Assembly (NCBI GenBank): GCA_020027635.1
Contig: JAHKKL010000015.1
Coordinates: forward strand, 1-13,850
Reading direction: 5' to 3'
From: Gammaproteobacteria bacterium
Lineage (GTDB): Bacteria > Pseudomonadota > Gammaproteobacteria > UBA9214
Length of the DNA stretch: 13,850 nt
The position numbers were made by a program, and so were the translations under genes. Positions 1 through 6,809 of the stretch are shown in pieces; position 1 is the first letter of the stretch; each line of letters starts with the position of its first letter. The notes under the pieces were generated by a model. That model did no database searches, was not told the origin of the DNA, and was given only the letters and a program-made list of their open reading frames with translations.

Positions 1-844
1 CCGCCGCCGCGGTGGCGATATTGCCGCCGATGACCTGCGCGTCGGGATAGTGCCGCTTGATCCATCTCACCCGGTCCAGCACGCCCTGGGAATGGCCGTG
101 GGCCGTGTCCACTACGATGACGTCGACATCCGCCTCGACCAGCGCGGCGATGCGCTGGTCGTTTTCCGCGCTGGTGCCCACCGCGGCGCCCACGCGCAGG
201 CGGCCCTGATCATCCTTGCAGGCATTCGGATAGTCGGTGGACTTCTGGATGTCCTTCACCGTGATCATGCCGCGCAGCTTGAAACCGCCGTTGATGACCA
301 GCACCCGCTCGATGCGATGCTTATGCAACAGCGCGATCACCTCCCCCCGGTCCGCGCCCTCCCGGACCGTGACCAGGCGATCCCTGGGGGTCATGACACT
401 GGTAACCGGCTTGTCCAGGTTGGTCTCGAAGCGCCGGTCGCGGCTGGTCACGATGCCCACCAGGTCCTCGCCGTCCACCACCGGCACGCCGGAGATATTG
501 TTGGCACGGGTCAGGTCGATGACCTCGCGTATCGTGGCGGTCGAAGGCACGGTGATCGGGTCCTTGATCACCCCGCTCTCGAATTTCTTCACACGGCGCA
601 CCTCGCCGGCCTGCTGCTCGGCCGGCATGTTCTTGTGGATGATGCCGACGCCGCCCTCCTGGGCCAGGCTGATCGCCAGCCGGGATTCGGTGACGGTATC
701 CATGGCGGCCGACAGCAGGGGGATCTTCAGTTCGATTTCCCGCGTCAAGCGGCTGTGCAGACTGACGTTGCGGGGCAGCACGGTGGAATGCGCCGGCAGC
801 AGGAGGACATCATCAAAAGTAAGGGCTTCCTGCACGATGCGCAT
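1..844 (-). CDS. guaB: IMP dehydrogenase, N-terminal part (runs off left edge)
   Basis: Inosine-5'-monophosphate dehydrogenase oxidises IMP to XMP with NAD+, the committed step of cytosolic GMP synthesis. The window holds residues 1-281 of a family normally about 487 long. The reading starts MRIVQEALTFDDVLLLPAHS, the usual GuaB N terminus, and continues with SAAMDTVTE and the IHKNM segment. A CBS-domain pair follows (roughly residues 92-205, with VTSRD and a MITVKD ending), then the barrel resumes with the NACKD and HGHS motifs. The catalytic cysteine loop lies beyond the left edge, so activity cannot be judged. ATG at 844 is chosen because it matches the family N terminus; no good Shine-Dalgarno precedes it. 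The gene is divergent from xseA and has its own promoter at 882-910. guaA, its usual partner, would lie further left and is not seen. Identity is near certain; completeness is unknown. Confidence 0.96.
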   Translation of the reverse strand, partial: MRIVQEALTFDDVLLLPAHSTVLPRNVSLHSRLTREIELKIPLLSAAMDTVTESRLAISLAQEGGVGIIHKNMPAEQQAGEVRRVKKFESGVIKDPITVPSTATIREVIDLTRANNISGVPVVDGEDLVGIVTSRDRRFETNLDKPVTSVMTPRDRLVTVREGADRGEVIALLHKHRIERVLVINGGFKLRGMITVKDIQKSTDYPNACKDDQGRLRVGAAVGTSAENDQRIAALVEADVDVIVVDTAHGHSQGVLDRVRWIKRHYPDAQVIGGNIATAAA

Positions 845-881
845 AAATGGGCGTAGGTCCAGCGGTAGAGGATGGCCGCTA

Positions 882-910
882 ATTATAGGGACTGCACCGA
901 CCGCGGTAAA
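882..910 (-). promoter_or_regulatory. Sigma-70 promoter of guaB
   Basis: On the minus strand, TTTACC (905-910) and a perfect TATAAT (882-887) are separated by exactly 17 bp. The predicted start is near 873-875, giving a leader of about 30 nt before the guaB ATG at 844. The bases just after the -10 box read TAGCGGCC, a GC-rich discriminator. That fits the growth-rate and stringent control known for guaBA in enteric bacteria; the regulatory reading is inference. Confidence 0.6.
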
Positions 911-943
911 CCATATCCAGTGTTTCACGCCCGGAAACACCAT

Positions 944-962
944 CGGGAATCGGGTATTCCCG
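944..962. repeat. Perfect 7-bp inverted repeat in the guaB-xseA spacer
   Basis: CGGGAAT (944-950) and ATTCCCG (956-962) are exact reverse complements around a 5-bp spacer. The repeat ends 27 bp before the chosen xseA ATG (9 bp before the alternative ATG at 972). It could be an operator or a leader hairpin affecting xseA translation. No protein partner can be named. Confidence 0.35.
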
Positions 963-989
963 CAAGAAACAATGGTATCCTTGCCCGCC

Positions 990-2357
990 ATGGCGGATTT
1001 GACAGCGGACCACGACGGCACGGCGCCGGAACGCGACATCTTCAGCGTTTCCCGTCTCAACCTGGAGGCACGGCTGCTGCTCGAACAGGGTTTCCCCCGC
1101 ATCTGGCTGGAAGGCGAATTGTCCAACGTTTCCCGCCCTTCCTCCGGGCACCTCTACTTCACTCTCAAGGATGCCCGCGCCCAGATCCGCGCCGCGATGT
1201 TTCGCACCCGCAACCAGACCATCCGTTTCCGCCCGGAAGAGGGATTGCAGGTACTGGTGCGCGCCCGGGTCAGCCTGTACGAGCCGCGCGGCGACTACCA
1301 GCTCATCGTCGAGCACATGGAAGAGGCCGGCGACGGGGCGCTGCGCCGGGCCTTCGAGGAGCTGAAGCGCAAGCTGGCCGACGAAGGTCTGTTCGATGCA
1401 GCCCACAAACAGCCACTGCCCTACCTGCCGGCGCGCATCGGCGTCATCACTTCCCCCTCGGGCGCGGCGGTACGCGATGTGATCAGCGTGCTGCGCCGGC
1501 GTTTCCCCGCCATCCCGGTGCTGATCTACCCGGTGCCGGTACAGGGCAAGGAGGCCGGCGGCGAGATCGCGAACGCCATCCGGCTGGCCAGCGCGCGCGC
1601 CGACTGCGACGTGCTGATCCTGACACGCGGCGGCGGTTCGCTGGAGGATCTGTGGCCGTTCAACGAAGAGGTGGTGGCGCGCGCGATCCATGACTGCCGA
1701 ATTCCGCTGGTCAGCGCCGTCGGGCATGAGATCGATTTCACCATCGCCGACTTCGTCGCCGACCAGCGGGCTGCGACGCCCTCCGCCGCCGCGGAGCTGG
1801 TCAGTCCCGACCAGCTCGAGTGGCTGGACCGGCTCGCGCAGCTCGCTGCCCGCCTGGAGAACCGCCTGCGACACACGCTGTCCGATCACCATCGACAGCT
1901 GACGTGGCTTGAGAAGCGCCTGCAGCAGGTGCACCCCGGACAATACCTGCGTCAGCAGGCCCAGCGCCTGGACGATCTCGAACAACGCGCGCGCCTGATC
2001 ATCGGCTTCAGGATCAGTGAGTTGAATTCCGGACTTAAGGAAATGCATGCAAATCTGCAACGCCACTCACCGGCGCAACAGCTCGCCCGTTTCGGCCTGC
2101 AGCAAGGTCTGCTGACGCAACGCCTCGGGACCGCCATGCAGGGCCTGCTCACGGAGAAACGCCGCCGGCTGGAACTGGCCTGCCGCTCGCTCGACACCAT
2201 CAGTCCGCTGGCCACGCTGCAGCGTGGTTACGCCATCGTCAGCCACCTGCCCGAGCGCCGGATCCTGCGTCAGGCGGCCACGGTCAAACCCGGCGACCGG
2301 GTCGAGACCCGGCTGGCCGATGGTACGCTGGTATGCACGGTGGACGCGACGGAGTGA
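990..2357 (+). CDS. xseA: Exodeoxyribonuclease VII large subunit
   Basis: XseA is the catalytic subunit of exonuclease VII, which degrades single-stranded DNA from both ends in complex with small XseB subunits (not in this window). The 455-residue product matches the family length. The N-terminal OB-fold covers about residues 10-105, with FSVSRLN, GHLYFTLKD and YEPRGDYQ. The nuclease domain follows, with RGGGSLEDLW (213-222), GHEID (245-249) and the DQRAATPSAAAELV region. A long helical, Gln/Arg/Leu-rich part (about 275-395) corresponds to the XseB-binding coiled coil, and a C-terminal RGYAIV segment closes the protein. The start is uncertain: ATG at 990 is chosen, and ATG at 972 would add six residues; neither has a clear ribosome site. 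The frame is open upstream to 237, but that stretch is antisense to guaB and unrelated to XseA. The M23 gene begins 56 bp downstream and may be cotranscribed. Confidence 0.95.
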   Translation: MADLTADHDGTAPERDIFSVSRLNLEARLLLEQGFPRIWLEGELSNVSRPSSGHLYFTLKDARAQIRAAMFRTRNQTIRFRPEEGLQVLVRARVSLYEPRGDYQLIVEHMEEAGDGALRRAFEELKRKLADEGLFDAAHKQPLPYLPARIGVITSPSGAAVRDVISVLRRRFPAIPVLIYPVPVQGKEAGGEIANAIRLASARADCDVLILTRGGGSLEDLWPFNEEVVARAIHDCRIPLVSAVGHEIDFTIADFVADQRAATPSAAAELVSPDQLEWLDRLAQLAARLENRLRHTLSDHHRQLTWLEKRLQQVHPGQYLRQQAQRLDDLEQRARLIIGFRISELNSGLKEMHANLQRHSPAQQLARFGLQQGLLTQRLGTAMQGLLTEKRRRLELACRSLDTISPLATLQRGYAIVSHLPERRILRQAATVKPGDRVETRLADGTLVCTVDATE

Positions 2358-2413
2358 CCCTGATCACGTGGCCAGCCGCCCCGGAAACCCCAATACCCTG
2401 AGAACTATCGCTC

Positions 2414-3328
2414 ATGTCCCGTTCACTCCCGCTGTTACCGCTCATCGCGTTGCTGCTGCCGGCGTGGTGCCCTGCCTTCACCCTGGATCACACGCCGGTG
2501 CCGGGCGGCATCGCCGCGATCCGCCTGCCGGCGGATGCCGACCCGGCGAGCGTGCGTTATGAAAAGCGGCGGGTCCTCATCGCCCGCCAGGAAGACCAGA
2601 CCTACGCCATCGTCGGCCTGGCGCTCGGCGTGGAGCCCGGTACGCATTACCTGGAGGCACGGACTCGGGCGAGGAAGCCGCTGCGCCTGACGTTCCAGGT
2701 CAGCGACAAAACCTACGAGACGCAACACCTCACCATCGAGGACAAGCGCAAGGTCAATCCGGAGCCGCGCGACCTGGAGCGGATCAACCGCGAACAGAAA
2801 CGGATCGAGGCGGCCCTGCGGCACTGGACGGAGAGCACGGCGGTGACCCTCGATTTCCTCAAGCCGGCGGACGGCCCGTTCAGCAGTCCCTTCGGCCTGC
2901 GGCGCTACTTCAACGAACAGCCGCGCAAGCCCCACAGCGGCCTCGATATCGCGGCCGGAGAAGGCGCCCCGATCCGGGCCCCCGCCCCCGGTACCGTCAT
3001 CGACGCTGGCGATTTCTTCTTCAACGGCAATACCGTGTTCATCGACCATGGCCAGGGCCTGATCACCATGTACTGCCACATGAGCCGCATCGACGTGCAA
3101 CCGGGCCAGCGCGTGGCAAGCGGCGAACCCATCGGCGCGGTCGGCAAGACCGGCCGTGTCACCGGGCCGCACCTGCACTGGAGCGTGAGCCTCAATGACG
3201 CGCGGGTGGATCCGCTGCTGTTCCTGGGCGCAGACACCGGGGTTGAAGTGTCCGCCACTCCGGCGCCGGCCCCGTCTATCTCGGTTCAGCCAGTAAACGC
3301 CGATAGTGTTCCGCATCACCCTCGCTGA
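2414..3328 (+). CDS. Secreted M23 (LytM-type) metallopeptidase
   Basis: A probable periplasmic peptidoglycan endopeptidase, or a regulator of one, of 304 residues. A signal peptide is visible at residues 1-21 (hydrophobic core, then PAWCPA before FTLDH). A beta-rich domain covers about 22-110 and a charged helical linker about 110-140 (EDKRKVNPEPRDLERINREQ). The M23 lysostaphin fold covers about 150-280. The zinc ligands H174 and D178 (HSGLD) and H255 (HLHW), and the catalytic-type histidines H222 (YCHMS) and H253, are all present, so it should be an active enzyme rather than an EnvC/NlpD-like activator. A Pro/Ala-rich tail follows residue 275. It lies 56 bp after xseA on the same strand. Its last 53 bp overlap the 3' end of the convergent macro-domain gene. 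The substrate bond is not known. Confidence 0.9.
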   Translation: MSRSLPLLPLIALLLPAWCPAFTLDHTPVPGGIAAIRLPADADPASVRYEKRRVLIARQEDQTYAIVGLALGVEPGTHYLEARTRARKPLRLTFQVSDKTYETQHLTIEDKRKVNPEPRDLERINREQKRIEAALRHWTESTAVTLDFLKPADGPFSSPFGLRRYFNEQPRKPHSGLDIAAGEGAPIRAPAPGTVIDAGDFFFNGNTVFIDHGQGLITMYCHMSRIDVQPGQRVASGEPIGAVGKTGRVTGPHLHWSVSLNDARVDPLLFLGADTGVEVSATPAPAPSISVQPVNADSVPHHPR

Positions 3329-3773
3329 AACAGCAGGCGATGATGCGTTCGAAGCGCTCTTCGTGCGCGCGCATCATGGCGAGCGCGATGCCCGCCGCCT
3401 GGTCTTTGGGATAACCGTACACGCCGGTGCTGATGCACGGGAAGACGATGGAGCGGACCCCGTTGGCGAGTGCCAGCGCGAAACTCGACTGGTAGCAGGA
3501 TCTCAGCAGACGCTCCTCGCCATGACTGCCGCCATGCCACACGGGACCGACGGTATGGATGACCCACCGCGCCGGCAGCAGGAAACCGGGCGTGAGCTTC
3601 GCCTCGCCCGTACGGCACCCGCCCAGGGTGCGGCAGTACGCCAGCAACTCGGGTCCGGCCGCCCGGTGGATGGCGCCGTCCACACCGCCCCCGCCCAGCA
3701 GGCTGCTGTTGGCGGCGTTGACGATGGCATCCACCTGGAGTCCGGTAATATCCGCGACGGTCACTTCGATCAT
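3276..3773 (-). CDS. Macro-domain O-acetyl-ADP-ribose deacetylase (YmdB/MacroD type)
   Basis: A single macro domain of 165 residues filling the whole protein. The family hydrolyses O-acetyl-ADP-ribose and can remove mono-ADP-ribose from acidic residues. Diagnostic motifs are VNAANSSLLGGGGVDGAIHRAAG, with N22 and D32 at the positions of the YmdB catalytic pair, HTVGPVW (73-79), and the phosphate loop ISTGVYGYP (114-122). Length and order match E. coli YmdB closely. A ribosome site reading GGGAGGAACGG lies just before the ATG at 3773. The gene is convergent with the M23 peptidase gene and overlaps its last 53 bp. It is divergent from the 3913 gene across a 139-bp spacer, so a shared regulatory region is possible. 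No partner NAD+-dependent deacetylase or toxin is visible nearby. Confidence 0.92.
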   Translation of the reverse strand: MIEVTVADITGLQVDAIVNAANSSLLGGGGVDGAIHRAAGPELLAYCRTLGGCRTGEAKLTPGFLLPARWVIHTVGPVWHGGSHGEERLLRSCYQSSFALALANGVRSIVFPCISTGVYGYPKDQAAGIALAMMRAHEERFERIIACCFSEGDAEHYRRLLAEPR

Positions 3774-3912
3774 CCGTTCCTCCCGGATTACGACTTCATG
3801 GCTTTCGGCCGCCGCAACAACCGGTGGCGCTCATAGCCTGACCACAGTCAAATGCCCAGTGGATATGGTAACGTAAGTTGCACGAGTTCCCCGAATCCCC
3901 GAAGGAGCGCCC

Positions 3913-5400
3913 ATGCCGCGACTGATTTCCCTCTCCCAGGCCGCCCGTATGGTGGGGGTGAAGCGCAGCGAACTGCAGAACCGGATCCAGTCGGGAGAGC
4001 TGCGCACCTTCGAAGGCGCGATACTGCTGTCTGATCTGCTGCACGCCTATCCGCATGCGGAGGCCGAGGACTCGAGCATGCTGGACCGCGTCGGCGAAAT
4101 CATGGAACAGGCAGTCAGCAAAGTCATCCGTCCCGATCACGAATTCCCGGATATCACCGCCTGCACCAACCGCATACAGGCGCTCAACCGGGAGCTGGCG
4201 AAGGCGAGGAGCGAGTCGCGGCGCTACCGGGAACTGCTCGAGAATCTGAAGCTCAAACTGCAGGATCTCGACAGCGAGGACCTGGAACGGGATGCGGCAT
4301 TCAACCAGTTGCGGGGCTGGCTGCACGAGGCGGTGCAGGCGCTGCGGGCGGCATCAGGCGAGGGGGAGGACATTCTCACCCGGGAAGAATTCCCGCGCTT
4401 CATGGCGGCCAAGGTACGGGTGCTGCCGAGCGGGCATGAATACTACATCGAGGGGGCAAATTCGATACTGGAGGCCGGGCTGAGCAGCGGGCTGGCGCTC
4501 AACTACGGCTGCAATACCGGCACCTGTGGACTGTGCAAGGCCAAGGTGGTTTCCGGACGACTGAAGAAGTTCTGCCTGCATGACTATTCCCTGACGGAAA
4601 CCGAGAAGGCCCTGGGCTACTTTCTCGCCTGCTGCAACACCGCGGCCTCCGACCTGGTGATCGAGGCCGCGGAAGCCGTCAGTACGCATGACATCCCGTT
4701 GCAGGAAATCGAGATTCGGGTGAAAAAAATAGAGCGCCCGGATACCGGCACCTTCATCCTGCGCACGAAAACACCGCGCACAAGGCGGCTGCGTTTCCTC
4801 GCCGGCCAGTACGTTTCGCTGAAACTCGATCACCTCCCGGCACGCGACTTCTCCATCGCCAGTTGCCCCTGTGATGACAAGACGCTGGATTTCCACATCC
4901 CCACGCTGGCGGGACAGGACATTTCCGCCTACCTTGCCGGCACCCTGAAGGTGAACGAAACCCTCACCATCAGGGGTCCTCGTGGCGAGTTCACCCTCGA
5001 TGAAAACTCCACGCGCGCGCTCGTCTTCCTGGCCTGCAACACCGGTTTTGCACCCGTCAAGAGCCTGATCGAACACGCCTTGTCGCTGAACACCGCGCAG
5101 CAGGTGTACCTCTACTGGATCATCACCGACGATAACACCCCGTACCTCGGCAACCGCTGCCGTTCCTGGCAGGATGCGCTGGAGAATTTCCATTATCACC
5201 CGATCGAACTGGCGAGCGGCCGTCTGGTGGAAGACGTGCTGCCGGACATCATCGCCGCCGTTGGTGAGGTGGCCGACTGTGATTACTACGTGTGCCTTCC
5301 GGGGGCGTTGCTGGAAACCACCGAAGCCTTCCTGCTGGAAAGCGGCGTGCCCTCCAACCAGCTGCGCATGGAGCCCGTCCGCAAGAACGCATCGCCTTGA
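3913..5400 (+). CDS. HTH - coiled coil - [2Fe-2S] ferredoxin - FNR-like reductase fusion
   Basis: A 495-residue multidomain protein with no signal peptide, so cytosolic. Residues 5-45 resemble a MerR/excisionase-type helix-turn-helix (LSQAARMVGVKRSELQNRI, then SGELRTFEG). Residues 86-150 form a charged coiled coil. Residues 168-255 are a plant-type [2Fe-2S] domain with C200-x4-C205-x2-C208 and C240. Residues 262-490 resemble ferredoxin-NADP reductases of the CDP-deoxyglucoseen-reductase type, with the FAD motif R311-D-F-S314. The family's nucleotide-binding glycines are replaced: the usual GGTG reads CNTG (375-378), and the usual CGP-x-x-M region reads CLPGAL (461-466). The start is supported by a strong GAAGGAG six bases before the ATG. 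The gene stands alone and meets sspB tail-to-tail with a 16-bp gap. The electron donor, acceptor and DNA target are unknown. A redox-responsive regulator is a reasonable guess; a plain electron-transfer reductase with an odd N terminus is the alternative. Confidence 0.85.
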   Translation: MPRLISLSQAARMVGVKRSELQNRIQSGELRTFEGAILLSDLLHAYPHAEAEDSSMLDRVGEIMEQAVSKVIRPDHEFPDITACTNRIQALNRELAKARSESRRYRELLENLKLKLQDLDSEDLERDAAFNQLRGWLHEAVQALRAASGEGEDILTREEFPRFMAAKVRVLPSGHEYYIEGANSILEAGLSSGLALNYGCNTGTCGLCKAKVVSGRLKKFCLHDYSLTETEKALGYFLACCNTAASDLVIEAAEAVSTHDIPLQEIEIRVKKIERPDTGTFILRTKTPRTRRLRFLAGQYVSLKLDHLPARDFSIASCPCDDKTLDFHIPTLAGQDISAYLAGTLKVNETLTIRGPRGEFTLDENSTRALVFLACNTGFAPVKSLIEHALSLNTAQQVYLYWIITDDNTPYLGNRCRSWQDALENFHYHPIELASGRLVEDVLPDIIAAVGEVADCDYYVCLPGALLETTEAFLLESGVPSNQLRMEPVRKNASP

Positions 5401-5416
5401 CAAGGCGCCTGTCGAA

Positions 5417-5794
5417 CTACTTGACCACCTTGAGCCGCGGCCGTCCGGCCGGGCTTGCCGCGGGAGTATCGGGACCGGGTTCCTCCTCGTCTTCGGTAAA
5501 GACCATGCCACGGCCGTTTTCCTTGGCGTAGATGGCGAGAACCGCATCGACGGGAACATACACCTCGGTGGAAATGCCGCCAAAGCGGGCACGGAAGCCG
5601 ATGGCCTCGTTGCTCAGCAGCAATCCATCCACGGCCCGGGGACTGACATTGAGCACGATCTTGCCGTTCTGGCCGTGCTGGCGCGGCACATCGACGCCTT
5701 CACTCTCGACATCCACCAGCAGATAAGGCGTCATGAAGTTGTCCACGATCCACTCATGAATGGCCCGTATCAGGTAGGGACGGCTGCTGGTCAT
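5417..5794 (-). CDS. sspB: Stringent starvation protein B, ClpXP specificity adaptor
   Basis: SspB binds ssrA-tagged polypeptides from stalled ribosomes and tethers them to ClpX for degradation by ClpXP in the cytosol. The 125-residue product has the substrate-binding domain at about 1-95 (RPYLIRAIHEWIVDN, TPYLLVDV, IVLNVSPRAV, RFGGI, VPVDAVLAIYAKENG). An acidic flexible linker follows, then the C-terminal ClpX-binding tail GRPRLKVVK, nearly identical to that of E. coli. ATG at 5794 gives the family N terminus. The frame is open further upstream to a GTG at 5938, but those 48 residues resemble nothing in the family. No clear ribosome site precedes the ATG. It lies downstream of sspA on the same strand after an unusually long 206-bp spacer that holds a hairpin. 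It is convergent with the reductase fusion gene. Confidence 0.94.
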   Translation of the reverse strand: MTSSRPYLIRAIHEWIVDNFMTPYLLVDVESEGVDVPRQHGQNGKIVLNVSPRAVDGLLLSNEAIGFRARFGGISTEVYVPVDAVLAIYAKENGRGMVFTEDEEEPGPDTPAASPAGRPRLKVVK

Positions 5795-5874
5795 GGCGGG
5801 AAAGATACAAGAGCGGGGCGAAAAGATACAGTGACACCGCCTCACCCCGGGACTCCGGAAGACAGCCGTCACGA

Positions 5875-5893
5875 CGGGTTCCGCGAAAACCCG
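5875..5893 (-). repeat. Hairpin in the sspA-sspB spacer
   Basis: As minus-strand RNA, CGGGTTTT - CGC - GGAACCCG forms an 8-bp stem (two G-U pairs) with a 3-nt loop. It lies about 80 nt upstream of the sspB ATG. No U-run follows it, so it is more likely an RNA-processing, stability or attenuation element than an intrinsic terminator. A second, looser repeat (CAGGGG 5923-5928 / CCCCTG 5941-5946) lies closer to sspA. Confidence 0.35.
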
Positions 5894-6000
5894 CGCCCTC
5901 GGGGAAAGAAGTTTCGGCGGGTCAGGGGATATTTTCACGACCCCTGGATGCAGGCGGGATAATCCGGAGACAGCCAGGGTGAACCCCGGCCAAACCGTCC

Positions 6001-6627
6001 CTATTCCATCATTTCGTGTTCGGCGTCGGTAAGGCTGGCCTTGAACGAATCCCGCGCGAACATGCGCGCGGCATACTGCATCACCGGCTTCGCCTGGCGC
6101 GGCAGGTCGATGTGGTAGTGCTTGAGGCGCCAGAGGACGGGAATGATGGTGGCATCGACCAGGGAAAACTCATCGCTCAGAAAAAAGGGTTTGGCGCCGA
6201 ACACCTCCGCGCCGGATGTGAGGCTGTCACGCAGGATCTTGCGCGCCTTGGTGAACACCTTTTCACTCTTGGATTCCAGTGCGGGCAGTTGTTCGTACCA
6301 GTCCTTCTCGATGCGGTACAGTGCCAGCCGGGCGCGCGCCCGGGACACGGGATCGACCGGCATCAGCGGCGGGTGCGGGAAACGCTCATCAAGGTATTCC
6401 ATGATCGTGCGGGGATCGTAGAGAACCAGTTCCCGGTCCACCAGTGTCGGCACGCTGTTGTAGGGATTCAGGTCGATCAGGTCCTCGGGCTTGTTATTGG
6501 CGTCGACATCCACCACTTCCACCGTGATGCCTTTTTCCGCGAACACCAGCCGTACCCGATGGCTCTCCGGGTGGGTTGCCGAAGAGAACAAGGTCATGAC
6601 CGAACGTCGATTGGCAACCAGCGCCAT
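6001..6627 (-). CDS. sspA: Stringent starvation protein A, RNA polymerase-associated
   Basis: SspA has a glutathione-S-transferase fold but acts as an RNA polymerase-binding transcription regulator in starvation, acid stress and virulence. The 208-residue product matches family length. The N-terminal thioredoxin-like half (about 10-88) carries RSVMTLFSS, LVFAEKG, DLNPYNSVPTLVDREL and EYLDERF. The surface PHP motif at 84-86, required for function in E. coli SspA, falls at the same residue numbers. The all-helical half follows, with RIEKDWY and FFLSDEFSLVDATI. The start is supported by GGGGAG eight bases upstream of the ATG. It is the first gene of the ssp pair. It follows petC after a 182-bp spacer, which suggests its own promoter as well as read-through from petABC, although no clear -35/-10 pair was found there. 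Confidence 0.95.
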   Translation of the reverse strand: MALVANRRSVMTLFSSATHPESHRVRLVFAEKGITVEVVDVDANNKPEDLIDLNPYNSVPTLVDRELVLYDPRTIMEYLDERFPHPPLMPVDPVSRARARLALYRIEKDWYEQLPALESKSEKVFTKARKILRDSLTSGAEVFGAKPFFLSDEFSLVDATIIPVLWRLKHYHIDLPRQAKPVMQYAARMFARDSFKASLTDAEHEMME

Positions 6628-6809
6628 GCGGTTTTACTCCCCATGGAAAACCTGATTAATCCGCGCTGCGTCCGCCCCCGTTCACGAAAAACCACCGGTG
6701 ACCGACACCCGTACCCTGCTCGCGTGCCGTCTCGGGCAGGTCGGGCCGGCATGGCGGAATTAATCAAATCCTCCTTATGTAGATGTTTCCAGGCCCGGGG
6801 ATTACCGGG

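Noticed and set aside
237..989. Upstream extension of the xseA frame by about 250 codons
   Set aside because: It is antisense to guaB, has shadow-like Ser/Arg-rich composition and has no counterpart in XseA proteins.
4354..5592. 412-codon minus-strand frame opposite the reductase fusion
   Set aside because: The plus-strand frame has clear Fe-S and flavin motifs and a strong ribosome site; the minus-strand frame shows no recognisable domain.
5795..5938. N-terminal extension of sspB from a GTG at 5938
   Set aside because: The added 48 residues do not resemble SspB, and the family N terminus begins at the ATG at 5794.
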